Assembly: GCA_002914805.1 (NCBI GenBank)
Contig: JXTB01000195.1
Location: forward strand, 445,069 to 509,068
Length of the DNA stretch: 64,000 nucleotides
Source of the DNA: Parasponia andersonii
Taxonomy: Eukaryota; Streptophyta; Magnoliopsida; Rosales; Cannabaceae
Reading direction: 5' to 3'
The translations under genes were made by a program, and so were the position numbers. The notes below the pieces were generated by a model. It saw only the letters and a list, made by a program, of their open reading frames with translations. It ran no database searches and was not told the origin of the DNA. Positions 45,247 to 57,559 of this stretch are shown in pieces (position 1 is the stretch's first letter; each line of letters opens with the position of its first letter).

Positions 45247-45578
45247 ATCAAAAGAGCTGCAACTATATTATTATGAGAATCAAATGATAGTATCCTCTGT
45301 TTTGCCAACTTTGTGATTTCAAGAACTGTCACAAGGTAGCTTATCTCTAAAAGTATCTAGACACTTAGAAGATAAATGGCCCAATCTGTTATGCCAAACA
45401 CTAATAGACATAACATTTAGATGAGACAAAGTATGGGAAGAACCAGAGTCAGTGGTGCTAGTAGTAATGCCTGTGGTATTGAGAATGTAGAGACCCTCAA
45501 ATTTGTCACCTTGCCAATCATTTTCGAGCTGCTAAGCTCCTGAATGATGAAAGAGTCATGGAGAAGATTGACAGTAAG

Positions 45579-47067
45579 CTATGAATCCTTTGTAAAGGCA
45601 TTCATAGATATAAGATTAAACTTGAATTGGGAAACAAAAAATACATTCTTGAGAACCAGCACACGGCTTAGTTTCACATCCCCATACAAGCTGACTAAAA
45701 TTTGAGTATGATTAGGCAAGGTCGCAGTAGAATTTTGAATAGGTTTCAATGAGGCAAATGCATTAGCATCGGGGAAAATATGCCTAGTAGCTCTGGAGTT
45801 TACTATCCAATAATCTATGGAAGAAAACACAGGATTTAGTGATACAGAAAAGCACATACCTGTGGCAAATGAGGTACTGCGGCAATCTGAATCTAAAGCT
45901 GGTTTGATAGTAGTAGTAAGATGGTTGGACAACATAATCATGAGTTGCTGATATTGAGTGGTATCAAGATTCTGTGAAAAATTACCCATAGTAGGAGGAT
46001 CACTAGAAGCTAGAGAACTCGAGTTGAATTGAGCAGACAGGTTGACAGTGGTATTGGTGCTATTATAATTGGAGTTATCCCTCTGTCGTGGTTGATATCC
46101 AGGTGGATAACCATAGAGTTTGTAGCATCTGTGAACTATGTAGCCATGATATTGACAATGAGTGCAAAATGACCTTTCTTTCTTTTGTCCTTTGTAACCT
46201 CCAAAATTGCCATTTCTCTTATAACCCCCATTATTATACTGGCCAGAGTTGTAAGATGGAAAACTACCATTATTCGAAGCAGAGACTTTAGGGGCAAAGG
46301 CTTTAGCAGCAAAAGCCATAGTATTACTAGAATATAAAGTTGGGATACTAACTTTTCGTTGGTGTTCATCTTGAGAAACCAGAGCAAACACCTTATTGAT
46401 AGGTGGCATAGGATCCATGAGGAGTAACTGACCTCGAATTTGAGCAAAAGAATCATGTAGCCCCATGAGAAAAGGCATTATATACTCCATTTGGTAGTAT
46501 GAATTCAAGGCCTTGACACCACCATAAGTTCATTTGCCACAAGTACAAACTGGTCTGTAGTTATTCAACTCTTCTCATACTGTTTTCAGTTTGGTGAAAT
46601 AGACACTAACAGAGTGTTTTGCCTGAGCAAGAGTCATCAATTCACAACGTAATTGAAAAATGCGAGGACCATTTCTTTGCTAAAAACGATCCTTAAGATA
46701 ATACCACATCTCTTGAGCAGAGTCAGAGTATACAACACTAGTGGATATCTCTTTAGAAACAGAGTTCAAAATCCATGAAATCACCATGTTATCCTTACGA
46801 GTCCAAGCTTGAAGAAGGTTTATATCATTACCTTCTGGTTTAGGGATGGAACCATAAAAAAAACTCCAATTTGTTCTTCACGGACGGAGCAATCGGCATT
46901 GCACGGTTCCAGGAGGCATAGTTATCTCTGATGAGCGGCTGTGAGACGAGAATCAACCTCAGGCAATCAGAGTGGTGCAGAAAGTACGGACTCGAAGGCT
47001 CGTCAATGGTGGATCGGGGATTACAATCAACGATGACATCCGATACTGCAGAGCCAGTAGAAGCCAT
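45579..47067 (-). pseudogene. gag and protease start of copia3
   Basis: The likely start is at 47067 (MASTGSAVSDVIVDCNPRS). The N-terminal copia gag domain (YFLHHSDCLRLILVSQPL, NYASWNRAM) is followed by stops and then an open 309-codon stretch from 46508. That stretch has a zinc knuckle-like motif (FCTHCQYHGYIVHRC) in a Gly/Asn/Tyr-rich context. The protease site reads WIVNSRATRHIF where DSGA is expected, so both the catalytic Asp and the Gly are lost. Confidence 0.83.
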
Positions 47068-47155
47068 GATTGAAGAAGATTTAGCACTCAATCAAAGAAA
47101 AATTGAGGAAGAAAACGAAGAAGATGAAGTTCTGCAATAATGGTTGTGAGGAATA

Positions 47156-48176
47156 CGTAGGAAATAATAACAATCAAATTACAAGTTACTAACGAAAATA
47201 ACAAACTTTATAATAAATTTTAAGATAAATATATATATATATTTATCAAAAGATGGTTCTAAATTTCAACGAAATTTTAATAGCACTCTGAGTATTAATT
47301 ACTACCGAAGCTTGTGTTGGTCTCAATGTCCTTAAAACTGATTTGTTTATTCTATTAGAATGCTCGAGAATTTTAACCAATATCAGTCTCCCAGGATATA
47401 ATGATGAAGAGTAGCATGTGAAGCATCAATACTTCCACTCTACGAACTAAATTGTAATGAACTCCAACCCATTAAAAGATCTATCTATAAAATTTCTAAA
47501 TTCTCTAAGAACTATAGCTAGAAAAACCGAAGAACTCTAGGTAGTAGGAAGAAAGCAAGAAAGAAAAGGCTAGAGAGAAGACAAGGCTCTCGGTTTCTAG
47601 ACGAAGAAATGAGAAAGAGGAGAACTCCTTTTATAGGTTCAGATTATAGAGGTTACCACCCTTGCTCTTAATGGACATTATTCTCATAAAGCTAAAATTA
47701 GCTGTTATGTTAGCCCAAAATTGCCAATCACTAATGGTAGGTAATAAGATGTAAGTTACAAAGCTTTGTACCCTTTGTGCGTGCCTGAGAGAGTATTTGT
47801 GGTAGTTATTCTTACCACCATCACAAAACAAGATTTTTTATAAACCATTTACAGTGAGCATTTCCCACCAATGTGGGACTCTAATATTTTCCTTTTATTT
47901 TCCATTTTAACGTTGCATTTTTGAGCAACAATTTCTCATTCATCTGTACACCATTTTGAGTATGTGAATATACGAAATCGATGTCCTCATGGAGGAGAAC
48001 AAGAATTCACCAAGACCTTTCATCAACAAGATGTGGATCTCACTCAATTTTTAGCTTCAAAATAGTTCATGAAAATGCGTTTTATAACAAATTTAGTCTT
48101 TATAATTCACTTGGGCTTCCAAGCCCAAGCCAAGCCCGAATTATTTTTCTAACCCATTTAACCCATGTTTCTAACA
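47156..48176. repeat. 3' LTR of copia4 (1021 bp)
   Basis: From CGTAGGAAATAATAAC to CATGTTTCTAACA. It aligns with the right LTR but lacks its internal 246-bp duplication and differs in a stretch near 47665-47780. Confidence 0.85.
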
Positions 48177-48839
48177 ATCCCTCACATGAATGAAAATTGT
48201 AAAAGGAAAGACTACAGACTCTAGACAAGGTGATAGTATTCATCGAATTAAACCTGCATAAGATAGATATGTGTTACCCTTTGAACCTTCCCTCGTAAGA
48301 GTATATTTACTTTATTGACTGATCAGTAGATACGATATCTTTGAACTGTTCTGTCATTCATGTAAACAATAATATACTTCACACAGGAATCTTTCTTAAC
48401 AAATCCAGTTCTTACGGTTATGTTCATTTTGGCCTTGAATATCTCTGCCTGATTCTACAAGAGTTTTTAAGGAATTAAGCCCTCATAATTCCCCTTTAAA
48501 GTGGCCCTATTTCTCTCTCACATAGGTGATTTCTTAGTTAAGAGTAACCCACACTACTCTGCTCGATTCCTCGATACATAAGAATCATTAAAAGCCTTTG
48601 CTTATCCTATTCTCTATGAGCACCACTGTTTTTTATCATAGGAATGGATATGAAGGTAATACCCTCACAGGAGAATAACTCCTATAGTGATCCAACTAAA
48701 TCTTTATAATTAGGTTGTCCCTTTGAACCTAGATCTTGGGATCTTCATTCAACTAGGTTGGGTTTCCATTATATTGACTTTGCTTCATGGGCTTTAGTCC
48801 CAATCATCTCGATGATTTGTCAACTAATTCTCTGTTTAA

Positions 48840-50224
48840 CTCTTTGGTTAGCGGATCCGCCAGGTTATCCTTAGACTTCATATAGTCTATAGAAATAACT
48901 TCCATTGAGAGTAGTTGTCTAATGGTATTATGTCTACGACGTATATATATCTAGACTTACCATTATACATGTTACTCTGTACCTTTCCAATAGCCGATTG
49001 ACTGTCGCAATGTATAGATATTGGTGGCATAGATTTAGGCCAATCTGGAAAATCTTCTAAGAAATGGCTTAACCATTCAGCTTCTTCACCACATTTATCT
49101 AGAGCTATAAACTCAGATTCTATCGTGGATCAGGCTATAATAATTTGTTTTGAAGATTTCCATGATACACCTGCTCCAGCTAGTGTGAACACATACCCAC
49201 TAGTAGACTTTGAGTCTTTTATATCAGATATCCAGTTTGCATCACTGTATCCTTCTAAAACTGCAGGATATCTGTTATAGTATAGTCCATAGTTACGAGT
49301 ATATCGTAAGTATCTAAGTACTTTCACAATTCCTTTCTAATGCTCAGCATTTGGATTACTCGTATATCTACTCAGACTACTGACTGTGTAGGCTATATCT
49401 GGCCTTGTGCAACTCATCAAGTACATCAGACTACCAATCACTCTTAAGTATTCTACTTGAAAAACACTCTCACCTTTATTCTTATAAAGGTGTTGACTCA
49501 TGTCTATCGGTGTTCTGGACACTCCAGAATCATCTTTGTTGAATTTCTCCAAAATTTTGTCCACATAGTGCGACTGATTGAGTATAAGTCTATCAGACAT
49601 CCTTGTAATTTTAATTCTCAAAATTACATCTGCTAGACCCATATCTTTTATGTTAAACTTGGAGTTCAATATATTCTTAGTAGATTTGACCATCTTGTCA
49701 TTACTACCAACAATGAGCATATCATCAATATAAAGACACAAAATGACGTAGCCATTTTCAGTGTTTTTGACATAGACACATTTATCACACTGATTGATTT
49801 TAAAACCATTAGTAAGTATTACTCTGTCAAACTTTTCATGCCATTACTTTGGTGCTTGCTTCAAGCTATACAGAGACTTGACCAGTTTATAGATTTTCTT
49901 TTCTTGTCCAGGAGAAATAAAACTTTCAGGTTATTCCATATAGATTTCTTCACCTAGATCTCCACTAAGAAAGGCTGTTTTTACATCCATTTAGTATACT
50001 TCAAGATTCTGTAGAGCGGCAATCACAAGTATCATCTTTATGGAATTTATTCTTATTACAAGAGAATAAGTATCAAAGTAATCTAGGCCTTCTTTTTGCC
50101 TATAACCTTTGATAACCAATCTAGCCTTATATTTGTCAATTGTTCCATTTGCTTTCATTTTCCTTTTGAAAATCCATTTCGAACCAAGTGGCTTACATCC
50201 TGGAGGAAGATCCCTAGTTTCCAT
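48840..50224 (-). pseudogene. RT and RNase H of copia4
   Basis: RT opens with KPLGSKWIFKRKMKANG. The palm has MDVKTAFLSGDL, SLYSLKQAPK and the intact active site CLYIDDMLIVGSN (about 49720). GSLMYLMSCTRPDIAYTVSS and RNase H ([38 protein letters not shown]) follow. Several stops separate these parts. Confidence 0.83.
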
Positions 50225-50304
50225 GTATGGTTTTGCAAAATGGAATCAATTTTGCTCTTAATGGTCTCTTTCCACAAAGGTCCCTCAACAGAGCTTATAG
50301 TTTC

Positions 50305-51552
50305 TTAGAAGCTTTGAGGTTCACTTTCCAACATGTAAACTAAAAAATCTAGACCAAAAGATTTTTCAGTTCTCGCTCTTTTACTGTATCTAGGCTTATC
50401 TTCAACGACTTGTTTTTGATCCTGACTATCCTCAGTGATAGCCTCATAAGTTCGTTTAGATGTACTAGGTACTTCCTTGGATTTATACAGAAATTCATAT
50501 TCAAAGAACAATACATTTCTTGATTCCATTATTATGTTCTTGTGTATGTCTGGGATTTGTGATTCATATACAAGAAACCGATATGCACTACTATTATGTA
50601 CATAACCAATGAAAATGCAATCTACTATCTTTGATCCTATTTTCACCTTTTTAGGTGTAGGCACTAATACCTTAGCAAGACATTCCCATACTCGCAAGTA
50701 TTTGTAGAAAGCCTTTTTACCTTTCCACAGTTCATAAGGTATCTTTTTGTCTTTCTTACGGGGTACTTTATTTAAAAGGTAATTAGTTGTTAAAACAACT
50801 TCCCCCCATATGTTCTGAGGCAACCCAGAACTTAACAACAATGCATTCATCTTCTCTTTCAAGGTACGATTTTTCCTCTCAGTAACACCATTTGACTAAG
50901 GCGAATAAGGCAGAGTGACTTCATGTATTATTCCGTGTTGTGTACAAAATTCACCAAAAGGTGATTTATACTCTCCACCACGATCACTTCTAATCATCTT
51001 AATCTTCTTATTAAGTTGATTTTTGACCTCATTCTTATAGAGAATAAACTTCTCCATTGTTTCATCCTTGGATTTTAGCAAATATATATAATAATATTTT
51101 GTGCTATTATGAAAAAAAGTAATAAAATACTTATTGCCTCCCCTTATTTGTATAAATTTTAAATCACAAATGTTACTGTGAATTAAATCAAATGGTTCAA
51201 TATTTCTTTCAATAATTTAAAAAGATGACCTTATCAATTTTGCCTCAACACAAGTTTGATACTTATGTTTTGTATCAATTTGGAAATCAGGAATATGATT
51301 TAAGTTAATTAATCTATGTATAGTATCATAACTAACATGTCTTAGTCTACTATGCCATAAAGTAGAAGACTCAATCAAATAAGCAGAAGAACTAGCTTTA
51401 TTGATATTGGGGTTTACAGTCATTACATTTAGTTTGAACATACCCCTACATTCATATCCCTTTCCCATAAAAAGATTATTTTTGGTTAATACAAATTTAT
51501 CTGGCTCAAACATTATACAGAATCCGTGCTTATTCTGAAGTGAACCAGACAC
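50305..51552 (-). pseudogene. Integrase of copia4, first catalytic Asp replaced
   Basis: The pre-integrase/zinc part (LWHSRLRHVSYDTIHRL, YQTCVEAKLI) is followed by a stop and then the core. The first Asp position reads LIHSNICDLKF where family members have HTD. The second, MIRSDRGGEYKSPF, is intact. After a stop the third follows in NGVTERKNRTL. The C-terminal open part runs 50862-50305. Confidence 0.82.
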
Positions 51553-51691
51553 AAGGTTCTTACGGATATCTGATCATACATCATGTTGTTCAGAGTTAGT
51601 TCCTTCCCAGAGGATATCTTTAGCACCACTTTGCCCAGACCTTATACTTCAAAGGTGGCTGAATTACCCATGAAGAGCTTCTCCCTATTTC

Positions 51692-52785
51692 CTATCGGTT
51701 TAAAGGTTGTGAACAGGCCATTATCAGAACAAAAATGTCTTGAAGCTCCAGTGTCTTCCTTGGATTAGATCCAACAAGATTGACTTCAGAAATGACTACA
51801 GACAAACTTATGTCTTCTACATCTTTAGTGATGCCATCTACCACGTTGGCTTTATTTTTCTTTTTTTTTTTTGGAAATCGGCAATCTGAAGCCCTATGAC
51901 CTATCTTGTCACAGTTAAAGCATTTTTCTTGAAATTTTTGCTTCTTGCCCACTCCACCTTTAGGTCCTATCTTGGATCCTTTCTTCTTCTTAGCTTTGGA
52001 GCTTTGATCATGCTCCACAATATTTGTCTTTGCCCCAGACGTACTAGTCGAGGCTTCTGTCTTTTCAGCACGTCTGTTGTCTTCTTTAATACGGAGCTTT
52101 ATAACAAGGTTTTCAAGGTTCATGGCCTTTCGCTTGTGTTTTAGGTAGCTCTTGAAATCCTTCCATGAAGGGGATAACTTCTCAATAATAGTAGTTACTT
52201 AGAAGGGTTCATAAAGGGCCATCCCTTCTGCCTGTATCTCATAGAGAATCAACTGAAACTCATGAACTTGACTAATTATAGTTTTTGAGTCGACCATTTT
52301 ATAATCGAGGAAGCGTCCCACCACAAATTTCTTAGAACTAGCATCCTCAGTTGTATATGGTTTAGTGACTCTCACAGTTCTTTTTTTGTTTTCTTATTAC
52401 GATATACACTATATAATGAATCGGTCAAACTATTTACTATATAGTTTCAGCATAGGTAGTCAGATTGTTTCCAAGCATCCACCGTAGCAAGAACTTGGAA
52501 ATCTTGCTCATCTTCTTTGACTTTTGGAGCCTCTTCAGTCAAGAACCTCTCAAGGTTCAATATGGTCAGATAAAATAGCATTTTTTGCTACCACATTTTG
52601 AAGTTCAACCCATTGAACTTCTCAGACTTCTCTCCATGATGTGCTGTTGGTACCATTAGAGTTACAAGAGAATTTGACACTCGAGCCACAGTAAGGACAT
52701 GCACTGGCACTGTAGATACCACAACAGGCTGTTGAGAACTAATCATATTCTCAGCATTAACAACATCAGCATTGTTGTTCACCAT
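51692..52785 (-). pseudogene. gag of copia4
   Basis: Start at 52785 (MVNNNADVVNAENMISSQQ), with the copia gag entry GEKSEKFNGLNFKMW, then a stop. The second open part, 52123-51692, has a Lys-rich tract and the zinc knuckle CFNCDKIGHRASDC. The product would package RNA. Confidence 0.8.
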
Positions 52786-53046
52786 CTCTGAAATTAATCA
52801 ATCAAAGATTATTAATTTCAGTACAAATTAGTTCCCAGGAAAAGCCAGAGGGTTCACAAATAGATCTTACTTAAAATCCTACCTCCTAAATAGAATTTCA
52901 AAGAAATTCCTAGGAAAGACGTGGATGGGTCACAGATGCTTCTACTTCAAACCAAGTTTCCTTAGACAGAATACAAATTCTTTTCTACAAGAATTCCATA
53001 CCAAACAGGAGAATAATATATATATTGAAACAATTAGAATTATATA

Positions 53047-53275
53047 TATTACAAATAAGAGCATAAAGAATTTAATAAATACAAATTTTAACATACAACC
53101 TAATATAAAACCTTTATATAAGAGTATAAAGAATTTAATAAAATAAATTCTAACATGCAACCTAACAAAACCTCATATAAGGGCATAAAGAATTTAACTG
53201 AATAAATTCTAACATACAACCTAGCATAAAGAATTTAATAAAATAAATTCTAACATGCAACCTAATAAAAACTGT
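53047..53275. repeat. Tandem repeat in the leader of copia4
   Basis: CATAAAGAATTTAATAAA... recurs at 53062, 53125, 53184 and 53225 with spacings of 63, 59 and 41 bp, each followed by TTCTAACATGCAACCTAA-like text. Confidence 0.8.
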
Positions 53276-53302
53276 ATAAAAAGCAAGAATCAGTTTTAAG
53301 AT

Positions 53303-54550
53303 TTTAGGAAATAATAACAAGCAAATTATAAGGTTACAAACAAATATAACAAACTTTATAATAAACTTTAAGACAAATATATAAAGTTACCAAAAGTTTG
53401 CTCCAAACTTCAACGAAATTTTAATAGCACTTCTGAGCACTAATTACTGCCGAGACCTGTGTAGGTCACAGTGTCCTTAAAACTGATTCGCTCCCTCCAC
53501 TAGAATGCTTGAAGACTTTAGCAAGTATCAGTCTCCCAGGATACAACGGCAAAGAGTAGTAGGTGAAGTACCAGCACCTCTACTCTATGAACTAGATTGT
53601 AATAAACTCCAACCCACTAAAAGATCTAGCTACGAAATTTCTAAATTCTCTAAGAACTATAGCTAGAAAAAACGAAGAACTCTAGGCAGCAGGAAGAAAG
53701 CACTAGAGAGGTCACAGTGTCCTTAAAACTGATTCGCTCCCTCTACTAGAATGCTTGAGGACTTTAGCAAGCGTCAGTCTCCTAGGATACAATGACGAAG
53801 AGTAGCAGGTGAAGCACCAATACCTCCACTCTACGAACTGGATTGTAATGAACTCTAATACACTAAAAGATCTAGCTACGAAATTTCTAAATTCTCTAAG
53901 AACTATAGCTAGAAAAACCGAAGAACTCTAGGCAGGAAGAAAGCACTAGAGAAAAGAGAAGGCTTTCGGTTTCCGGATGAAGAAATGAGGAGGAGGAGAA
54001 CTCCTTTTATAGGTTCAGAATATAGAGGTTATCACCCTTACTATAGTCCAATTTTCTAATCCGGCATTCGTATCCGCAGGTGCAGGCACACACCAGCCCA
54101 TGTAAATTCAAGTCTGAGCCCGAAGATTTGCACTCCCTCGTGCGCCTGAGAGAGCATCTGTGGTAGTTATTCTTACCACCATCACAAAATAAGGTTCTTT
54201 ATAAACCACATGCACCAAGTATTTCCCACCAATGTGGGACTCTAATATTTTTCGTTTATTTTCTATTTCAACGGTGCACTTTTGAGCAATAATTTCTCAT
54301 TCATCTGTACACTATTTTGAGCGTGTGAATATACGAAATCGATGTCCTCGCAGAGGAGAACAAGAATTCACCAAGATCTATCATCAACAAGATGTAGATC
54401 ATATTCAATTTTTAGCTTCAAAATAGTTCATAAAAATGAGTTTTATGACGAATTTAGTCTTTATAATCCACTTTGGCTTCCAAGCCCAAAGTAAGCTCAA
54501 ATTATTTCCTTAACCCATTTAACCTATTTTTCTAACCCATTTTTCTAACA
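53303..54550. repeat. 5' LTR of copia4 (1248 bp)
   Basis: From TTTAGGAAATAATAAC to CATTTTTCTAACA. It is longer than its partner because of a tandem duplication (53464-53955). Confidence 0.85.
53464..53955. repeat. 246-bp tandem duplication inside the 5' LTR of copia4
   Basis: GGTCACAGTGTCCTTAAAAC occurs at 53464 and again at 53710, and the following text repeats (ACTGATTCGCTCCCTC, CGAAATTTCTAAATTCTC). The left LTR has a single copy. Confidence 0.85.
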
Positions 54551-54614
54551 GAATAACACTCAACAAGAGAGTTGCAGAGAATTAAGCAGCGAGTTACGCT
54601 TTGATACCATCTTA

Positions 54615-54823
54615 CGTTGGAGAAGAAGAAGATTGGGGAAGAATACTTCTCGTTAGATTGGTTCAAAATGAACAAGAGTCTTATATACACGTTAGATAAA
54701 TATGCCAGCTAATGCTGAGCTAATACAACCTACTAGCTAAGCTACAGTACTAACAGAACAAATAATGCTCTAATTAATACTATAACTAACAGTAATAAAA
54801 CTAACTATTAACAAAGTCTAATA
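54615..54823. repeat. 5' LTR of copia3 (about 209 bp)
   Basis: Runs CGTTGGAGAAG...GTCTAATA, directly right of the PBS on the minus strand. The end dinucleotides are not TG/CA in either copy. Confidence 0.8.
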
Positions 54824-55479
54824 AAGATAGAGACATCTCAACTAAATTGAGGGAACCACTCAAGAACGAACAAATATTATTAATAGAAAGAAAAAGCAAG
54901 AAATATAAAGAGAAAGAAGTTTTTTTTTTTTTTTAAGAAAAAAAATAGCCAAAAATATAACCCGAGGGAAACCAGCCTAATAAGAGAGGCATCCAGAAGA
55001 TCATGCTGAAACAATCAATCAGTTTTTCATAATTTATATCTATCTAATTAAATGGTATATTGAATTATAATTGCATATGAGCATAAATAAAATTGAGTAA
55101 ATGAACGAAAAAAGACTTTTGGCAGTATCAAAATCTCTCTTAATACGGAGGTTCGAAATTCGAATCCCTATATATCCTCCTAAAAATATTGCAGCTCTAA
55201 CAATTTAATACTAAGTAGTTTTTAAGCATTATATATCCATATGATCCCATAATTGACGAGAGAATAAAGCATTAATTTCTTATTATACATGAATTTCTCT
55301 TGTGATTAATTATATATAACTAAAAGATACATACCTTGATCATGAACAAAATCGCCGGATGTGTAAAATTTCTAAGAGTGAAGTAAGGAAGAAAAGAAAC
55401 ATAGTTTTTAGTGACTGAGTGAGTTTAAAAAATGAAGCTCAAAATTTTCTCTTGTAATAATATTTGAGTGATTAATAAA
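54824..55479. other. Intergenic stretch, no gene recognised
   Basis: AT-rich. The missing upstream exons of the ankyrin/PGG pseudogene would be expected here if copia3 had simply inserted into it; I see none of their motifs. Confidence 0.5.
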
Positions 55480-55950
55480 ATTTATACCATTTCTAACAAA
55501 GTGATACCAAAGCAAAGACATGAGGTCTCTTGAAATTCTAAGTATCCTCAATATCATAAAAGATTTCTTGAGATTGAGGGTATGGAAAATTTGTTCCCAA
55601 CATATCATTATAGCATATCAAATTGAAGTTCTTAAGATGATCATGCAACTATTGTAAAATCATCTCGATTAAATCCAAACAAATTTTTACGAGTCATCAG
55701 AAATTTACTACTAAAAACTGAATTAACTTATTGAGTTAAGTCAAATTTGAGCCGAACTATCAAGCTTATTAACTAAGCTATTAGAGCCGTTTGATCACGT
55801 CGTTGACAAGCTGCCATTGATTTTGACCATCGTTGACATAGCCATATAAGCCATTGATTTTGACCATTGATTTTGACCGTTCGACTTTAACGGAGTCGAT
55901 TGACTAGCTTATTCTAAGATATTTTTTTTTTAATGTTCTGGATTCATTGT
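55480..55950 (+). repeat. Decayed leader fragment of the copia2 family
   Basis: GTGATACCAAAGCA...CTCTTGAAATTCTAAG...TCTTGAGATTGA...CCCAACATATCATTATAGCAT tracks the leader after the copia2 5' LTR at 36590-37060. The correspondence includes the later GTTGAC/TTTGACC-rich part and a closing TTCTGGAT. No coding sequence follows; the LINE begins at about 55955. Confidence 0.65.
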
Positions 55951-55954
55951 GCTG

Positions 55955-57310
55955 TCAATCATTCTCCCGATCCCTCTGATCATTAGAGAAGGAGATGGGG
56001 TAATCCCAAACATTAACTAACCCATTAAAAGGGGACTCTGCAGCCCAAGTAGCTAGATTGTGGGCGACAAAGCTACAATCTCTGCTAACTTTGTTCACTG
56101 TACAGTTAGGGAAGGAAGCACACTTCCGAACCGCTTCCCGAATAGGTTCCTCAATATGCACAGGAGGAGAGTTGTCGTCTTGTTTCTTCATCAAATCCAC
56201 GATCATCTTCGAATCTGATTCAATGACAAATCTTGCCTGTTTATGTACTCCACTAGTTTGATAGCTGAGAGGATCGCCAAAGCTTCGCCGAAAGCTGCAT
56301 TAGCATAATTTATCTTCTCAATGAACAACCCCAAACTGGCCCCTGTATCATCTCTAGCGACTGCAGCCGTGGTCATAAACGTTGTTCTGACCGTAGCATC
56401 AACATTTAATTTAATCCAACCTGGGATGGCAGAGTCCATCGGCTACTCAATTCTATTTTTGCAACTCTGTTTAGAATACTTCTTATGGCTTCAATAAAAG
56501 ACAACCAGAATCTGTAGGAGAGGCTTTTAAACGGGACCTTGGACAATTGAATTTCTCTCCCTCCAAATATTTTCCATCATGATTGAGGCAAAGAGACGCA
56601 GAGCTTCTGGGTTCTCCAACCTAGTGGTAATATTAGTCCTTCCAAACCAAAGTTCGATCAAGTCAGTGTGGGTGCACTTGATAACCAATGGTGTGGATGC
56701 CCCAACTTGAAAAGAACCACAGGGCACGGGTAATTTCGCAATTCCAGGAAAGATGGGCCACAGTTTCGGAGGCCTGATGGCACAGGGGGCACTCTTTTAC
56801 CTCGATGTGAAATAGATGATTTAATCTTTCTCTAGTAGGAAATATGTCTTACCCACAGGCCCACCAAAGCAATTTTTGTCTTGGGTGTATGTTAGCTTTC
56901 CAGATTTCCCTCCAGTTTGAGAAAATAGCTGGCGCTTGGGAGATAAAGCAGTTGGTTTGATCGAGAAGGTAAGCTGATTTGACTGAAAAGTGACCATCTT
57001 GGGCAGGGTACCAATACCAGTAGTCCACTGAATAGCACTACCAACTTACAAACTTCTCTAGAGACTTCCGACCCAAATAGTAGACTCAGCTTGAGGATGT
57101 CCCAACCACTCGTAGTCGTTAGAAGGTCATTTACGTAGAACTGCTCTAGATATGAAATCAATTGGGGGGGAGAGGTGTCTGAATCCTGGCAAAGTAGGGA
57201 TCCAAGGGTCCTCCCATACATGGATTGAATTACTGTACCCTATTCTCTTACATAAACCATTCAGAAGTAGTGGCTTGCAGTTGATTATGGATTTCCACAC
57301 TCACAACGAA
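55955..57310 (-). pseudogene. LINE (L1-type) 3' half: zinc-finger region and RNase H
   Basis: Minus-strand pieces: GLCKRIGYSNSIHVWEDPW, then the reverse-transcriptase zinc region (SVKSAYLLDQ, WREIWKANIHPRQKLLWW, CPLCHQASETVAHLSWNC). An RNase H of the RVT_3 type follows, with NVDATV (D), GEALAILSAIKL (E) and IESDSKMIVDLM (D), the last after a one-base frame change near 56215. Several stops. It is the natural continuation of the RT in the plus-strand half at 57560-59407. Confidence 0.8.
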
Positions 57311-57559
57311 CTAACAGTGAAGTCCTCTTAGCAGCACATGCATATGCTGATTGGTTAAAACCTCATTTATTCTCACCAATCGTTATCCATTATTTATAGC
57401 GAAAGTATCAATACCAGCACAAAATCTAGCTACACTCCATCAAGAGGAGAGTCAAAGAAATCAAGTCAGAGACTGAAAACGAAAGCTCGTAAAAGAAAGA
57501 TTGAGCAGCCTGCAGACGAAAGGTCATCCTCATCCAATAAAGATATCACTGGTAATACC

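Larger units (their letters stand above)
47156..54550 (-). mobile_element. Ty1/copia retrotransposon copia4, nested in the leader of copia3
   Basis: The left (3') LTR is 47156-48176 and the right (5') LTR 53303-54550. The duplication GAATA lies at 47151-47155 and 54551-54555. On the minus strand gag, integrase, RT and RNase H follow in copia order, and a polypurine-like ATGTGAGGGAT stands before the 3' LTR. It split copia3 just upstream of its gag, so it is the younger of the two. All coding parts have stops. Confidence 0.88.
42411..54823 (-). mobile_element. Ty1/copia retrotransposon copia3, interrupted by nested copia4
   Basis: Both LTRs are about 209 bp (42411-42619 and 54615-54823) and share GAGAAGAAGAAGATTG...AACAAAGTCTAATA. 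On the minus strand the 5' LTR is at the right, followed by the PBS TGGTATCAAAGCG (about 54597-54609), a short leader, copia4, then gag and pol to the left LTR. The polypurine tract TTGAGGGAGAG precedes the left LTR. I could not find a convincing target duplication. It cuts the upstream part of the ankyrin/PGG pseudogene away from 42185. Confidence 0.85.

Noticed and set aside
55321..55400. A short segment between AG and GT (minus strand) that could be an upstream exon of the second ankyrin gene
   Set aside because: The translated text does not match any part of the intact paralogue, and it is too short to judge.
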